DNA from: Membranipora membranacea
Taxonomy: Eukaryota > Bryozoa > Gymnolaemata > Cheilostomatida > Membraniporidae
DNA length: 64,000 bases
Assembly (NCBI GenBank): GCA_914767715.1
Contig: OU612073.1
Span: 14,012,001-14,076,000, forward strand
Direction of reading: 5' to 3'
Shown here: in pieces, positions 51,601 to 63,442 of the stretch
Numbering within the stretch: the stretch's first letter is position 1
Layout: the number at the start of each line of letters is the position of its first letter
The notes under the pieces: generated by a model
What the model saw: only the letters and a program-made list of their open reading frames with translations
Databases searched by the model: none
What the model was told of the DNA's origin: nothing
Position numbers and translations under genes: made by a program

Positions 51601-54600
51601 GTTTATCTAGCTTGTTACCTTATGTTGATGGCTCTAAAATATTCAGCAGCAGATGGAAAAACCCTTTACTCCTTAGATGCACTTCAATTTCATAAATCTG
51701 AAGAAAATTTTAACTGCGTCGCCTCTTGATATACCAATTTATACATCAACCACCCTAATACTACCGTCCAGTGGTGACAGTCAAATGAAGATAGAGCCAT
51801 ATTCATATAAAAACATTCCAAAATTATCCCATACCATGACCATACGAAATTTCACAAAAAATAAGGGCCAACACGCTGCTATCAGTTAGACTTATGTTGC
51901 TGTCAATATATTCAGCAAAAGACAGGAAAAAGTCGGCATTCCCATAGTGAGCAGTAAATGTTGACTGCGGCGACCCTGAAGTGCTAAATAATACACCAAC
52001 CAGAACATGCACCAACCAACCAAATACTACCATGCAGCGGTAACAGTGGTGTACCTCTTTCACTTCTATGAGGATTTTCCAATTGGGAATCTCTTTTGTG
52101 ACTATAAATATCATCAAAAGAAACAAACCTTTTGTTCCATATTGTACCAGCTTTTGGAAGGCAGCTGAATGGCCCGGGTAGTTTCCTTCCTCCTGATCTT
52201 TTGTCGATGTGTCCTTCGTGATATTTCTCACCGCCATTTTTTGTAAATGACATTGAGCTTATCTCAAGAAAGTTCATCTAGAATCAAGAAATTAGTGACA
52301 GTCATCAGTTAGTGCGGAAATTGGTGATCAGACCATATATATCACTACAATAGGAACTTGAATTGTTGTATAGTTGATCAATGAATGTACCAAGTAATAT
52401 ATGGTGTATGGTCAGAATCGATGATCCAGTTGATAAAACAATTTTGTGGTTGAGATTGTTGTGTTGTAGTCTTACAGTAGCTTCATGATTCCTGTATAGT
52501 GGATCTTGTAGAACAGCATTAATATAAATCTCCAACTGTTTCTACAAAACAAAATATACAGTGTGCAATATATGTCATCATCTATACATATTGATATCCA
52601 CATATATCGCAACTTCCTGTAGAGCTAATTAGGCTCTACAAACATTGGGAGGGAGGCTTCCTTGTTGAGGGTACAGAGTTAATCCCCTGGCCTCTTGAAT
52701 TCCTGGTCATGACACATACCGGGATATCAAGTAATGTGGCAGTGATTCTACCTAGTGACCTGGCGGGAGGGGGGGCACAAATTAACAATGCTGGATGACT
52801 TCAGAGTATCGCAGAAAGCAGTTGGGAGTCTTAGGGCAATCGCAAATAAAAAAAAAGGTACAGTAGTGCTCTCAACAATATCCATGCTACATTCTGAAAG
52901 CAAAATAAACATGGTCCGCCATTAAGAAAAACACCAAAGTTCTACAAACCGCTAGTAAGCTCTGATATCAGTATCTAAAATATTCCAGTTCCATCTTGTA
53001 GCTCAGACTTACAATATATCAAATTATAATATGGACTGAGAACAGAAAACACAAAACTACAATGCAATGAATGACCACCAAAATAGGTACAACCAATAAC
53101 CTTGTCATCTGGCTGAATTGACGTCAAAATATTTGGCAGCCCCAATTATTTATGTTGGCAACCAGCAAGGATTGCTCAAATAATGTCTCAGAACATCTAA
53201 CCAAGGAGTACTCCTTGATCTAACACCAATCTACCACTGAAAGTAAACTTAGTCCATCTGTGGTGATCAGTGGTGGTTGTCAACTCGGCAAAGTATTTTG
53301 TCTTTGCAAACATGCCCTTAGTCTATATCAAGTATTTCTATGTAAAATGACCAACAAAGTCAGTTGTGGAAGGCTATATGGACATGGGAAATGGATTGGG
53401 GTGCCCCACCACTATACATGACTCCAACATATATTTTATGTTCAAGCCTATCAGAATAGGCAAACCAGGTACACGAGAACTAGCCTAGTGCTGTTAACCT
53501 TACCCTTCTTTTCTCTACTTGTAAAGCTGAGCTGACAAACATCTCCGGTTTACTCGGAAATTTGAGAGACTTTCTTCGGTATATTCCAACCTTTCGTCTA
53601 CAAAAATTACATTAGAATAACAAGAAAAAAGTACAAAACCATCTGTATGCCAGTAGCAAAGGCAAAGACATTGAAAGCAAGGCATCTATAGCGACAGGTA
53701 CTTTGTTTTCCTTTTTTGTGTGGTTGCTTGCGTAAAAGCATGTAAGCAGGTGACCGGGGCAGGCAGGTGCCCTCTGTGACTCTGTGTCTGATTATACATG
53801 AAGTAAGAAGAGGCTGTAACATTGACAGTCATCAGATATGGGGCAAGAATAAAAAACAGTTCATTTTTGTAGCCATGATATTGTCCAACTCTATGGCGTT
53901 CTTACTTCAGGTAACCCCGCCCCGGTGGACTATCAGCTGTCACATTTCAGATTTAAACTGTGCCTCAAATATCAAACTTTGAGGTCGAGAGAAAAGGAGA
54001 AGACAAGACTACAACAAGGAGAAGGCTCACACACAAGGAAGGCAAATAGTTGACAGGACTAGGCTGGCTAGCTAGTAGAGTGTCTGGTTATTTCATATAT
54101 TCAAAACTAGAAGAGCAGGCGCGCGCACCTTGGGCTTAAGGAAGGAAGGTTGGGGATCATATTTAGCTCTTTAAATACGTAGGCAAATCAGCGATTGAAG
54201 CCTCCCGTTGGCTCAGTTAAACTAGTATTTATACTATAACACTAACTCCTTTTGTAGAAAGGATGTGTCCTAAAGGGAATTGTAATTGTGTCCTCAACAA
54301 CCAAAAGTAGGCGAGTGAATAAATGTCAACAACTTACTGATTGATAAAGATTATTATTACATCATAATCAGTAAGCTAGCTGATAAAATTGCACCACTTT
54401 TGCAAATAATTGCAAATAAAAAGAATGCACAAAACTCATGTAGACTATCACTTGGTACACAGCCCCAAGCATTAGTCGACTAAGAACAGCAATACCTCAT
54501 TTCTATCATTCTGTGACAGGACTGGGAGCAGTAGTTCAGCTGGAGGTCCAAGATACCACAGTTTGCACAGATACGATTTGAGACTTTAACTGTTCAGCAT

Positions 54601-57600
54601 GACATGTGAACCTATTATATTGCATGTTCTGAACTTGAGAAATTATACTGGCAAGCAAAGAAGATCCCCTCTCCACCCCCCCCCCCCTCCCCTCTTCTTT
54701 CACTCCTATCATACAATGGGATTTTAACATAGAGTGATAATCTACACCATCTGCAAACATGCCATGCTGATACCCTGGTTATACTGTGGTGGATATGCCC
54801 TGACCTGGATACCACTTAGGAACTGATTATCAATGATGAGTGATAATTTGACATCTGGTTGGCAAAGTGAAATTTTTGACAGCTGTGATTCACTTCACAT
54901 GACCTGAGGTAGAGCTAACGGGAGCTACCCTATACCCTCATATTTATATGCCTATAGACTTCAACCCTTTTCTATGAAAACAAAGATTTTGCAACCTGGC
55001 TCAACAAATTTATTTCACTTTTCTAAATTTTGTGTGTCATGTGATTGTGTTTTGTCACTGGATTAAAATAGATATAAAGTGGAACCAAGGAGTAACTCCT
55101 AGGTGATTTACCCATGAATAGAATTAGGGAAATACAAGGGAAAAAAACTTTCAGCTTGTAACCAGCCATCAAGATGTGCATGATGGATTGCATTTTCTTA
55201 GAACCTATGTCTCTCAACATTCTTCAGTTTACAAATTTGAACAAAATAAAATGTGATGAGAGCTCAAGACATAACTATCACAACACAATTCATACCTCTC
55301 TCGAATACTCCTAGCATTTGATCTGAAAATCATAAATTCTGATTATATGTTGTGAATGTGTTTAAGATAAATTGTTGTTTGTAAAGTAAGGAGACACCTA
55401 ACAGAGTAATTGTTCTCAAATGTCAAATTATGGATGATGTTATTGCTCTTGTAGGAATTTAAACTAAAGCATAACTGGAATTTGAATTTTTTAAATTATA
55501 CCAATAGGCAGATCATTTTTACAGGTGCTCCATGATCTTCATAGAATAATAGCAGGAAGAGGTCTATCACATGACTTTCACTACCAACCATTCAATAATC
55601 ATCTGAAGCTTTGCATTGGGAGGGAATAATTACAAACGAATATCAAATGTCACCAAACAAGCATAATAAATGTTATTACTAGCGCAGATCAAGGATAATA
55701 TCTTAGATATACGCCTTCTTTGAGCATTCCTAGTGCTCATCAATTTCAGTTCACTTGCAGCGATGTATGAGTAAAAAATGTTGTAGAGCTTTCCAGAAAA
55801 CCCAACTCATGATTTATGAAGTTGTCAAGTAGTAAAATGTTTTTTTTTGATGTTTTTATGATCTGATACCTGAGTTATCACACACTCGGTTGTGATTACA
55901 TAGGCAAAGTCATTATAATGTCATGATAAGCCAAAAACCTCTCTTACCTGACTCGGGCAGGAGGTGTTTTCTTGCTCTTCTTCTTGGTATTGTTCTTAAG
56001 AAGTGGGGCAGTTCCAGTGTCAGCAGTTGGCCTGCTCAGAATCAGAGCTGCTCTGTAAAATCTCAGCGCTCTGTGAAGCTCCTCAAACGAGTTATATTTT
56101 CTGACTACATGCCACTTATGGCCGCTGTGAGTACACTCCAGATCATATCTAAATAAAAAAAATAATCTTGTATCTTGAAAAATAGATGCATGTATGCATG
56201 CAGATCTTGATTTTTCCTCGTTGCCATATGCCAACTCAAATAAGAGGTAAGCCCATTAGACTTAATAATACTAAGTCTATGAGTAAGCTCAATCAAAGCC
56301 AAATCAGACTTTTTTTTTCTATAGATGAGGCCAATATTCTCAAAATCTTATGGAGAGAGACTGCAAGTTTTAACTTGTTATGTAGGCTTAGAAAATTACA
56401 GTGTTTGTGTTCCAGTTCAAGACTGTACTTATGTCAACAGATGTGTAGACAAAACATCTGGTTTCACCTCGACAGCTACAACATTAAAATGAATACATAT
56501 TGTCAGGTTTTGGTCCATTGCACCAGCTATGCTGACATCAATAAAGATTATGTTACAGTAAGCCCTTCAAGAAATTCACTGTGGCGATAATTCTAGGAAA
56601 TCTGTCTGGTGACCTGCACAATTTTCAACCTCAGTAAATGTTCTGACAAACTTGCAGTCATTTGCTTACTTTTTTATACTGTGGACTATATTTAAATAGT
56701 GACACTTTAATAAATAGCTTGTGTTTTTATTTGATACTAGCAATATTGATATATCAACAGAATGACACATACATGATCATGTCATCTGTTATTTATTCTA
56801 CTGATGAAAAAGTAGCAAAGCTTATTAGCTAATTCATTATGTTGATATCAGAATATAGACTGCGACTCAGTCTGAGGCCTACAGACTCTTGTCCCGGGAA
56901 GACTAGAGTCCCATAAGCCTACTGATCAGCCCATGACCTCGACTTCGGCATTTAGGCCACTTCAGATTTCACACCAGTAAGATAAGGCATTCACACAAAA
57001 CTGCTATTCCATATTGTGCAGGTTTCCCAGTCTCATTATGCAGAAAAGCAATTGGCTGATGCCGATCATGAAAATAACACCAAAATGGTGAAACTTGATT
57101 TTGCAAAGTTTGAGAACAACACCTTCCCACAATATGCATTCCCCGGCAATACACATCAAGGGTTGCAAACACGATTACCTGAAATTTGTAGTATTATTGA
57201 GTAATAGGATACAGGTTTTTTACCAGAGCACCCGTGATCCATTTTTTTTATCATATGGTAATTTTGGATCTGATAATAATAAACTAAAACCTAAACTAAG
57301 TTTAATTGGAATTTTATCCGTGTGCAGAATGTCCAATAAAACCTATGGGAACGCACAAGGATAGACATATTGAACCAATGCGGTATATTAACTACTGGAC
57401 TATACCCATCTATACCCATATATCAAACCAAGTAAGATCACACTTACAATCTAGCAGTGCTGATGATGTCTCTATTGATTGAAATGAATCCATGACTTTC
57501 TCTGACACTCACTTGAACAATAATCTCCCTGTTCTTCACCAAAAAGTCATTGACACCTGAAAAATGGAATCTTTCATTTTACGACATACAAGGAGGCTTA

Positions 57601-58613
57601 ACACTGGTTTAGATATAGCATGATAGCACACTTCCTACCAACCTTCTCAGCAAGCAAACCATTATAGCAATGTATGTCAAGAGGGACCGTGATTGCCAGT
57701 AACCCCATGGGGTGTGATTACGGGGCTGGTTGAAAATAGACTCGCACGAATTCATATTACAACACCAAATCTCAGTGTTTCATCAGCCAAGATCTAGTTG
57801 AGGCTCCAAGGCACAGGACTTCTTTAGCTGGTGCAAGTCCAGTGGTTGAGTGCCCCAGTGGACCACTGGACTTGCTTCCAGGCATGTTGTATCACATGAA
57901 GACATGTGGTAGGGGTGCTATCAAGCATCACTGGCGTTATGAGATTAGACCAATCTAATCACTGCACCAGCGACGACAAGAAGTTTTATTAGATTTAGGT
58001 TTCTAGTTCAGTAGGCCTAATTACCTCTCGTACCTGAATGAAGTTCTGCCGCTTTGGGCCCCTGTGCTTGCAAGCCTGTATTTTGCCCTTTCCCAGTATC
58101 AACCACCGGTGTTCAATGGTTAGTGTCAAGTAAGTATCACTGCAGTTGATATTGGACATAAGTAAAATATAGGCATATAACAAGGCAGGGGCCAACGACT
58201 GCTGCCCTAGCCCTATCTCAAAGGCTCATCTTTTGTTTTGCTTTTAACAGAAACAAAAAAGCCTTTGAGATAAGGCTAGGCCAGCTGAGTAGGCTGCTCA
58301 CCAGGCTTCATCACGCCTGTCTGTTTTTGTGTCAGCCATCATCACCATGCAATGTTGCACTACTCTCTTTAGTGCATTGCGGTGTCTGCATAGCAAACAG
58401 GACCTCAAAATATTGAGTATAGGCTAATGAAAAAAGTCACATTCTTGTTCTAGTTAGGCACCCACCTGTTGCTGAGGCAGCAGCTGCCTGCTGTAGTGTC
58501 TCATCTACCTCATCCGGCTCATCTTCATTCTGGATAACATCTAATACATCATAATCTGATAACCTGGAGAGTACAGACCCCTGCCTATTTATCTCATTGT
58601 AGGTCGATCCCAT
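39685..58613 (-). CDS. Phospholipase D1/2-type enzyme (PX-PH, two HKD motifs)
   Basis: Hydrolyses phosphatidylcholine to phosphatidic acid and choline at cell membranes. Twenty-eight coding exons were joined: 58466-58613, 57448-57556, 55948-56148, 55296-55322, 53504-53597, 52476-52541, 52129-52277, 51328-51480, 50822-50962, 50024-50192, 49576-49689, 48951-49245, 48231-48405, 47258-47904, 46495-46704, 46172-46355, 45655-45937, 45123-45167, 44269-44402, 43900-44018, 43358-43599, 42821-42931, 42362-42447, 41872-42041, 41496-41660, 40851-40971, 40249-40360, 39685-39909. They sum to 1564 residues. A PX domain spans about 60-180 ([16 protein letters not shown]), PH about 225-350 ([23 protein letters not shown]). 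HKD1 is [10 protein letters not shown] near 476, HKD2 [10 protein letters not shown] near 1388; [10 protein letters not shown] and ENQFFISWC-type blocks are present. It ends in ...PSRFWT, like the family's WT end. About 560-600 residues rich in Ser, Asp and Lys separate the halves. The joins at 46.17 and 45.94 kb are the least certain. Confidence 0.93.
40469..40518. mobile_element. 50-bp perfect hairpin with 9-bp target duplication
   Basis: Arms of 21 bases (40469-40489 and 40498-40518) are exact reverse complements around an 8-base loop. CAAATATGC occurs directly on both sides (40460-40468 and 40519-40527). A target-site duplication at the exact borders means that this unit was inserted. It lies in a PLD intron. 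Confidence 0.85.
43692..43800. mobile_element. Fold-back element with GTGGCATT arms
   Basis: Inner arms ATGTGGCATT and AATGCCACAT, outer arms TAGTTTGGAGACT and AGTCATCAAACTA, separated by a short AT-rich loop. It lies in a PLD intron and resembles the element at 35890-36055. Confidence 0.55.
44527..44614. mobile_element. TTTRCCTGCATT inverted-repeat element (copy 1)
   Basis: Starts AAGTTTGATCCAGTTTACCTGCATT, has a CCACTGGTCACGCCGCAGTGG-like inner hairpin, and ends in a decayed inverted end (ACAGGTAAATGGACC). Fuller relatives are at 59261-59361 and 60311-60430; a right end alone (GCGGGCAAATTGGATCAAAC) is at 48152-48182. It lies in a PLD intron. Confidence 0.65.
44615..45120. other. PLD intron sequence
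   Basis: Between the exons at 44269-44402 and 45123-45167. Nothing beyond a CCACCA simple repeat near 44900 is seen. Confidence 0.5.
58207..58279. repeat. Inverted repeat with 19-bp arms
   Basis: CTAGCCCTATCTCAAAGGC (58207-58225) and its reverse complement with one mismatch (58261-58279) surround a 35-base T/A-rich loop. It lies in the first PLD coding intron. Confidence 0.75.
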
Positions 58614-59418
58614 TTCACTTATTTATCTCATCTATGAGTGAGTGGCAGGTACATACATGACTTGTTTGTTGGCTGCTAGTACTTGTTCTTGAACTGAACA
58701 TGGGATGACCCTAGATGTTTATCAGACACTGTTTACATTTTGCTAGTTTGAGGAGTAGCATGTACCCTCATAAAAAACTTAAATAAAACATGAGGAATTC
58801 AAGCTATAAGATTAACTTGATCTCTGATTTTCATTTTCATAAAGAAAAAGGAGAGTACACAACTTCAGTAAATAATGTTAGCTGCATGAAAAGACAGCTA
58901 TACAACCCCTGATACGACAGACCGTTGTGCGCGTTGTGCTGTAACAAAATATCTACATCTATGGTCCGGTCCAGATCAAATAATAGATGTGTTGAAATCA
59001 AAGATAAGATTTGATTGGCTTTGATTTATAGGGGTTGCGTTGGGTTTATAAGGATTGGGAGTGTGCTGATATGTGTTCAGGTCTCTAGGGATGACTGGAT
59101 GAGGCTGTCGGATTTTAGGCGTTTATTGAATTGATAAAATAAGAGACACAAAATTTAACATTATTATAGGCTGCAAAAATCAGAGTCTGGTAAAATTTAT
59201 CCATGAAAAATTTACACATCGAAAGGTTTGAATACTATTGTCTGATATGGGTATCTATATAGACAAAGTTTGGTCCATTTGCCTGCGTTCAGAGCTGCTT
59301 CCGATCCACTTGTGGAAGGGAGCAAATGGAATGCAGGCAATTTGATCAAACTTGATCTAGTATCTAGCAATTAATGCTTGAACCATACAATGACTAATTT
59401 TTCTAATCTTGTATGTCC
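58614..59418. other. Spacer between PLD and TLR
   Basis: Contains the PLD 5' flank and the TLR 3' UTR, both on the minus strand. One inverted-repeat element lies inside (59261-59361). Confidence 0.5.
59261..59361. mobile_element. TTTGCCTGCATT inverted-repeat element (copy 2)
   Basis: Ends are AAGTTTGGTCCATTTGCCTG and the reverse CAGGCAATTTGATCAAACTT. About 101 bases without coding capacity, just downstream of the TLR stop codon; a non-autonomous element (MITE). Confidence 0.8.
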
Positions 59419-62400
59419 TCAGGCATTATAACTCTGGGCCGATTCCTCTGGTACGGAGAGAAGCGGTGTGGATTCAGACATATCGACAGAATCGCTGTCG
59501 TCCGTCTCGTCAGTCGAGTTACCACTGGAAGTAGTGAAGTCTGGCATGTGTGAGACAGGTGTAGGAAGAGATCGAGTGCTCTTAGGAGGAATCCAGTAAG
59601 ACACCTGTGACCAGAATCTTCTATTGTTAGCCGCAATAAAACAGTTGGTGGCAATATACTGATTGAAGATCTCCCTCCCACCAAAGTCTATGTTGTTTTG
59701 TAAAGTTATCATAATCAGAAAGCGTCTATTTCCATTCGATAAGCATCTGGTTTCAGCTTGCTGAAAGTCGTTTAACGCTTCGGCGTCTCTCATCAGGTTT
59801 TGAGACAATACGACAGCTACCCGATGACTCTTTGATATAAAGTTTACAACTTGATTCGCGTCATTCTCGCCGATCATGAAATCTCTTCTTCTGTCCACTG
59901 TACGAAAGCCTTGCTGTTCAAGCCCTACTAATAACGTGCGCTGAACCCAGATGTAGTCCTTGTCAGAGTAAATCACATACACATCATGCTCTTTATCACT
60001 TTCATGCTCTTGGTGATCAAACGGATGCCAGTTGAATTTCTCGTAAAGTATTATTTTCAGTTCAAACTGGTAGACGTATATCGTAATCATGAATATGATG
60101 ACAGCTAGCAGTCCAAAGATAATGAACATTAGATAGAATAATTCTAAATGCTGCTTTCTGTCGCAGGTGAAATCTTTGGATAATTCCAGCTGTATGATTG
60201 GATGGTCTACAAGGGCAAAAGAAAATAATATGAAATTAGCTTGAATAGCCTGGAGGTTAATTTGGCTGCTGGTTATTTTGAGTAGAATCGTAGGCGTTGA
60301 TGTTTGGTTAGACCAAGTTTGGTCTATTTGCCTGCATTTGCATTTGCTCCCCCTTCACTGGTCAAGCCACAGGCAGAAAGGGGATGGGGAGCAACTGCAA
60401 TGCAGGCAAACTGGATCAAACTTGATCCAACTTTCAGTAGATGTTACGGGCTTTTTCCCTGGTACCAGAATGTGTAAGGTAATATAGTCAATCAATGGTA
60501 GATCCGGCTACCAAATCCCCGCAAAATCCTTTAATGTTGGATAACAAAACTATAAGGTTTTTAGGTAGGTATGATTGCGCTGTTTATGAGTTGCTATAAC
60601 GTTACGGTAATATTTGATCAGTCACACTCACCTTTTTTCTCACAGTACAAGGCCTGATATCCTTCTATGATAGTAAGATTGCCCTTGTTGCCACCATGTG
60701 CATTAAAATCATTTTGTTGGAACCATTTCTTCAGCCATTTGGTGCTACAGTCACATATTAGTTCGTGATTAGGAAGTGATACCCGTTTAAGCCTCATATC
60801 TTTTATACGCTGAGGAAGGTATTCTATTCCAGTCTCTGCTAGATACAGTCCTTCCACACTCTTCAGACAGCGTAGTAAATAATCCAAACTGCAGTACGGC
60901 TTACTGTAATTGTCCTTAACCATTATAGGATTGTCCTCAAGGTTAAGGCTTGTCACATTCCACAACCACTGATATCCTGTTGAAGTGCATTCTGGGAGTA
61001 CTGATATACTATTTTGGGCAAGGCTCACTACCAGTTTTGCTCCACTCGGCGGGATTGGAATATTTCTGGGAAAGTTTTTTAGGCCTCTGGACACGCATTT
61101 GATGTAATAATCAGGGCGATCATAATGGGAGAAGCACTCGCAGTCTTTCGGACAATCCATGACTGTTTTGTTTATGCAGATGAAGTTTTCATCGCTCACA
61201 TCAAGAAAACTCATCGGATTGTCACCTTGTCCCAACATAGGATTCAGTTTGCATTTCCAAGACTGAAAGTTACTTTTATCTGGCAGCAGTGTGTTCCGGA
61301 ATATATAAGGATCAACGTAATTGGTCAAGTTTTGAATGAACTGTTTCAATTGATACAGGTTGCAGTCGCATTCAAGCATCTTGGAAATGTTCTCGGACTC
61401 CAGATTGATGCGAGAGTTTATGAGGATAGCAGCCAGCTTTTCAATATTATCTCTGGGAAAGAATAAGGATGAATAATTATATTAGTGTGACCAACCAATG
61501 GTGTAAAGTGTTTTGAAGTAGTTTAAAAACAGAATAATTATATTGCTAGCTATGCATACTTTACATCCATATATATATTGCTGCAAGAGTGACCTCTCAG
61601 ACAGAGGCATCCAGACCAAAAAAATAAATCCGGACAGATTTCTTAATATTTATAATTATGCGTCTGGGACTGTAGTTTCAAATCACTGTCGCAGCTTTTG
61701 TAGTTCAACCATTAATTTTAGTCCAAACGGCCACTAACAGCAAACATCAACAGATATTCCAAGCTCGATAATTTAACTCAATCCACATTATAGACATAAT
61801 GATAGATATTTCTCAAAAGCAAGTGGATTACGCATCATATGCTTCGCTGCTACAATTATGCTATGAGCTAGGACCATTGGCTTGATTCTGCAATGAACTC
61901 TTTGACAACCATTTTGTTTTTGCTAGACAACTTCCGCCAACTAAAGAGGAATCCGTGTTCTAAATTTTGAGCTTTTTTAAAACCATGTACTTAATCTATT
62001 AGCCTCAGCCATATTAAAAGGTTTATTTCAAAGGTTGCCAATGTACTTTAAATAGATTGAGAGCTTAAAAATGTTACCAAATAATGCAATGTTGAAAAAA
62101 ACGACAATACCACTCAATTCTGTGTAACAAGATTTTGTCACTTACGGATGCCAGCTTAAGTTGAATCCTAGGTTGGTGATGTTGTTGTCTCGAAAACTGA
62201 CAGTAGATTCCAAAACTTCATGCAGATTATTCGCATGAAGAATATCAGGCGGCTGTCCGTAATAGGCGAGTGGCTTAGCCAATCCCATGGAAATTGGGTC
62301 GAATCCCCGAAGTAGTGTTGTTATATCAGTCAATCGAATGATATTATGATCGCAATCACATATCTTGAGGGAGGGAAAACTATAACAGTCATAAACATAT

Positions 62401-63442
62401 TCGGTAAGTTTATTCCATCGGAAATCTATGATCTGCATATGTCTAGACCCAATCGGCAGGCTACCTGGTGTGCCATCTTCTCGAGAATAAGCTATACTTT
62501 CAAGACGCCCATCATGCATAGAAAGAATCCTCAACCTCCTCAGTTTTGTGAAAATCCCCTCTTGCAGAACAGTTATGCGGCTGTAATCGATGCTCAATGT
62601 ATCAAGATTCACCAAATCATCAAACATACCGGAAGTTAGATTTTCTAGTTTAGTGTGACGAATGTAAAGCTTTTGCAGAGTGGTCATATTACGGAAAATA
62701 TCTGCTGGCAATCGAGTAAAAGGGTTCTCGGAAATATCAAGGAAATGAATGTCAGTTAATCCTTGAAAACAGCCTTCAGGGATGCCATCGATGTCGTTAG
62801 AGCAGAGAACAAGCTCATTGAGGCTGCCATTGGCGTTGCAAATCGCTGTGATATCGAACGCTGCAACATTGGTTATGCTGAGAATTCTCCGCAGCTTAGA
62901 GTTCTCCGTTTGGTTTGCCATGTGGTAGGTAAGATGCTTATAGTAATCTGAATGGTCGAAGTGAAATGGCAGTGACTTTCGCTCTTTATCCCAAGGAAAG
63001 TTGAGTTTGTCTGTTTTATCTTTAGCATACACATGTTTTATAGCGAGTGATTGGAGATGTGGAAATATATTCTGCAGAACAGCAGAGCTGTAGGTGATTT
63101 GTCCTGGAAGGCATCCTTTCTGAAGTTTCGAGTCTCTCATACAGTGTATAACTAACACCAACACCGAGGGCATAGTGTTCTGCGATGGAAGCAGTTTAAC
63201 TATATCAATTTTTTGGCTAACGTTGGAAGAGAAAATCAGCCTCAGCTCTGTTAACTGATCAAAATTAGGAGTATCATCAACAGCAGGGCGTATTCTGGAG
63301 GGTTCATCGCTGATAACAGATTCCATGGAGACAAGTGAAACTTTATCAGCTAAATAATTAATATCATCATAACTGGTGTTGCAGTTTTCAATGCGCAGTG
63401 ATGAAGCCATCAGTTTGTTCTCGATTACTGTCGCTGAAAAGT
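59419..63442 (-). CDS. Toll-like receptor (LRR-TM-TIR), first exon missing
   Basis: Exons in reading order: 62146-63442, 61... 60632-61452, 59419-60206 (968 residues); phases agree. An earlier exon with the start and signal peptide must precede 63442 (acceptor ATTTCAG); it was not found and may lie right of the window. The ectodomain has leucine-rich repeats (LNELVLCSNDIDGIPEGCF, MTTLQKLYIRHTKLENLTSG), a cysteine cluster (LECDCNLYQLKQF), then CPKDCECF, more repeats and a second cluster (ELICDCSTKWLKKWF) next to the membrane. Two clusters with an internal N-cap mark the multiple-cysteine-cluster class (as in fly Toll). The membrane helix is LMFIIFGLLAVIIFMITIYV. The TIR domain has HDVYVIYSDKDYIWV (box 1), DRRRDFMIGEND (box 2, with Ile-Gly for the usual Pro-Gly) and RRFWSQVSYW (box 3). 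A Ser/Thr/Asp-rich tail follows. Role inferred: innate immune or developmental signalling. Confidence 0.92.
60311..60430. mobile_element. TTTGCCTGCATT inverted-repeat element (copy 3)
   Basis: Ends AAGTTTGGTCTATTTGCCTG and CAGGCAAACTGGATCAAACTT; about 120 bases, no coding capacity. It lies in the intron just before the TLR exon for the membrane and TIR segments. Confidence 0.8.

Noticed and set aside
57815-57890. CCAGTGG...CCACTGG inverted sequence, with similar motifs near 1615 and 36900
   Set aside because: The arms are short and the three places do not align beyond the CCAGTGG core; a family could not be supported.
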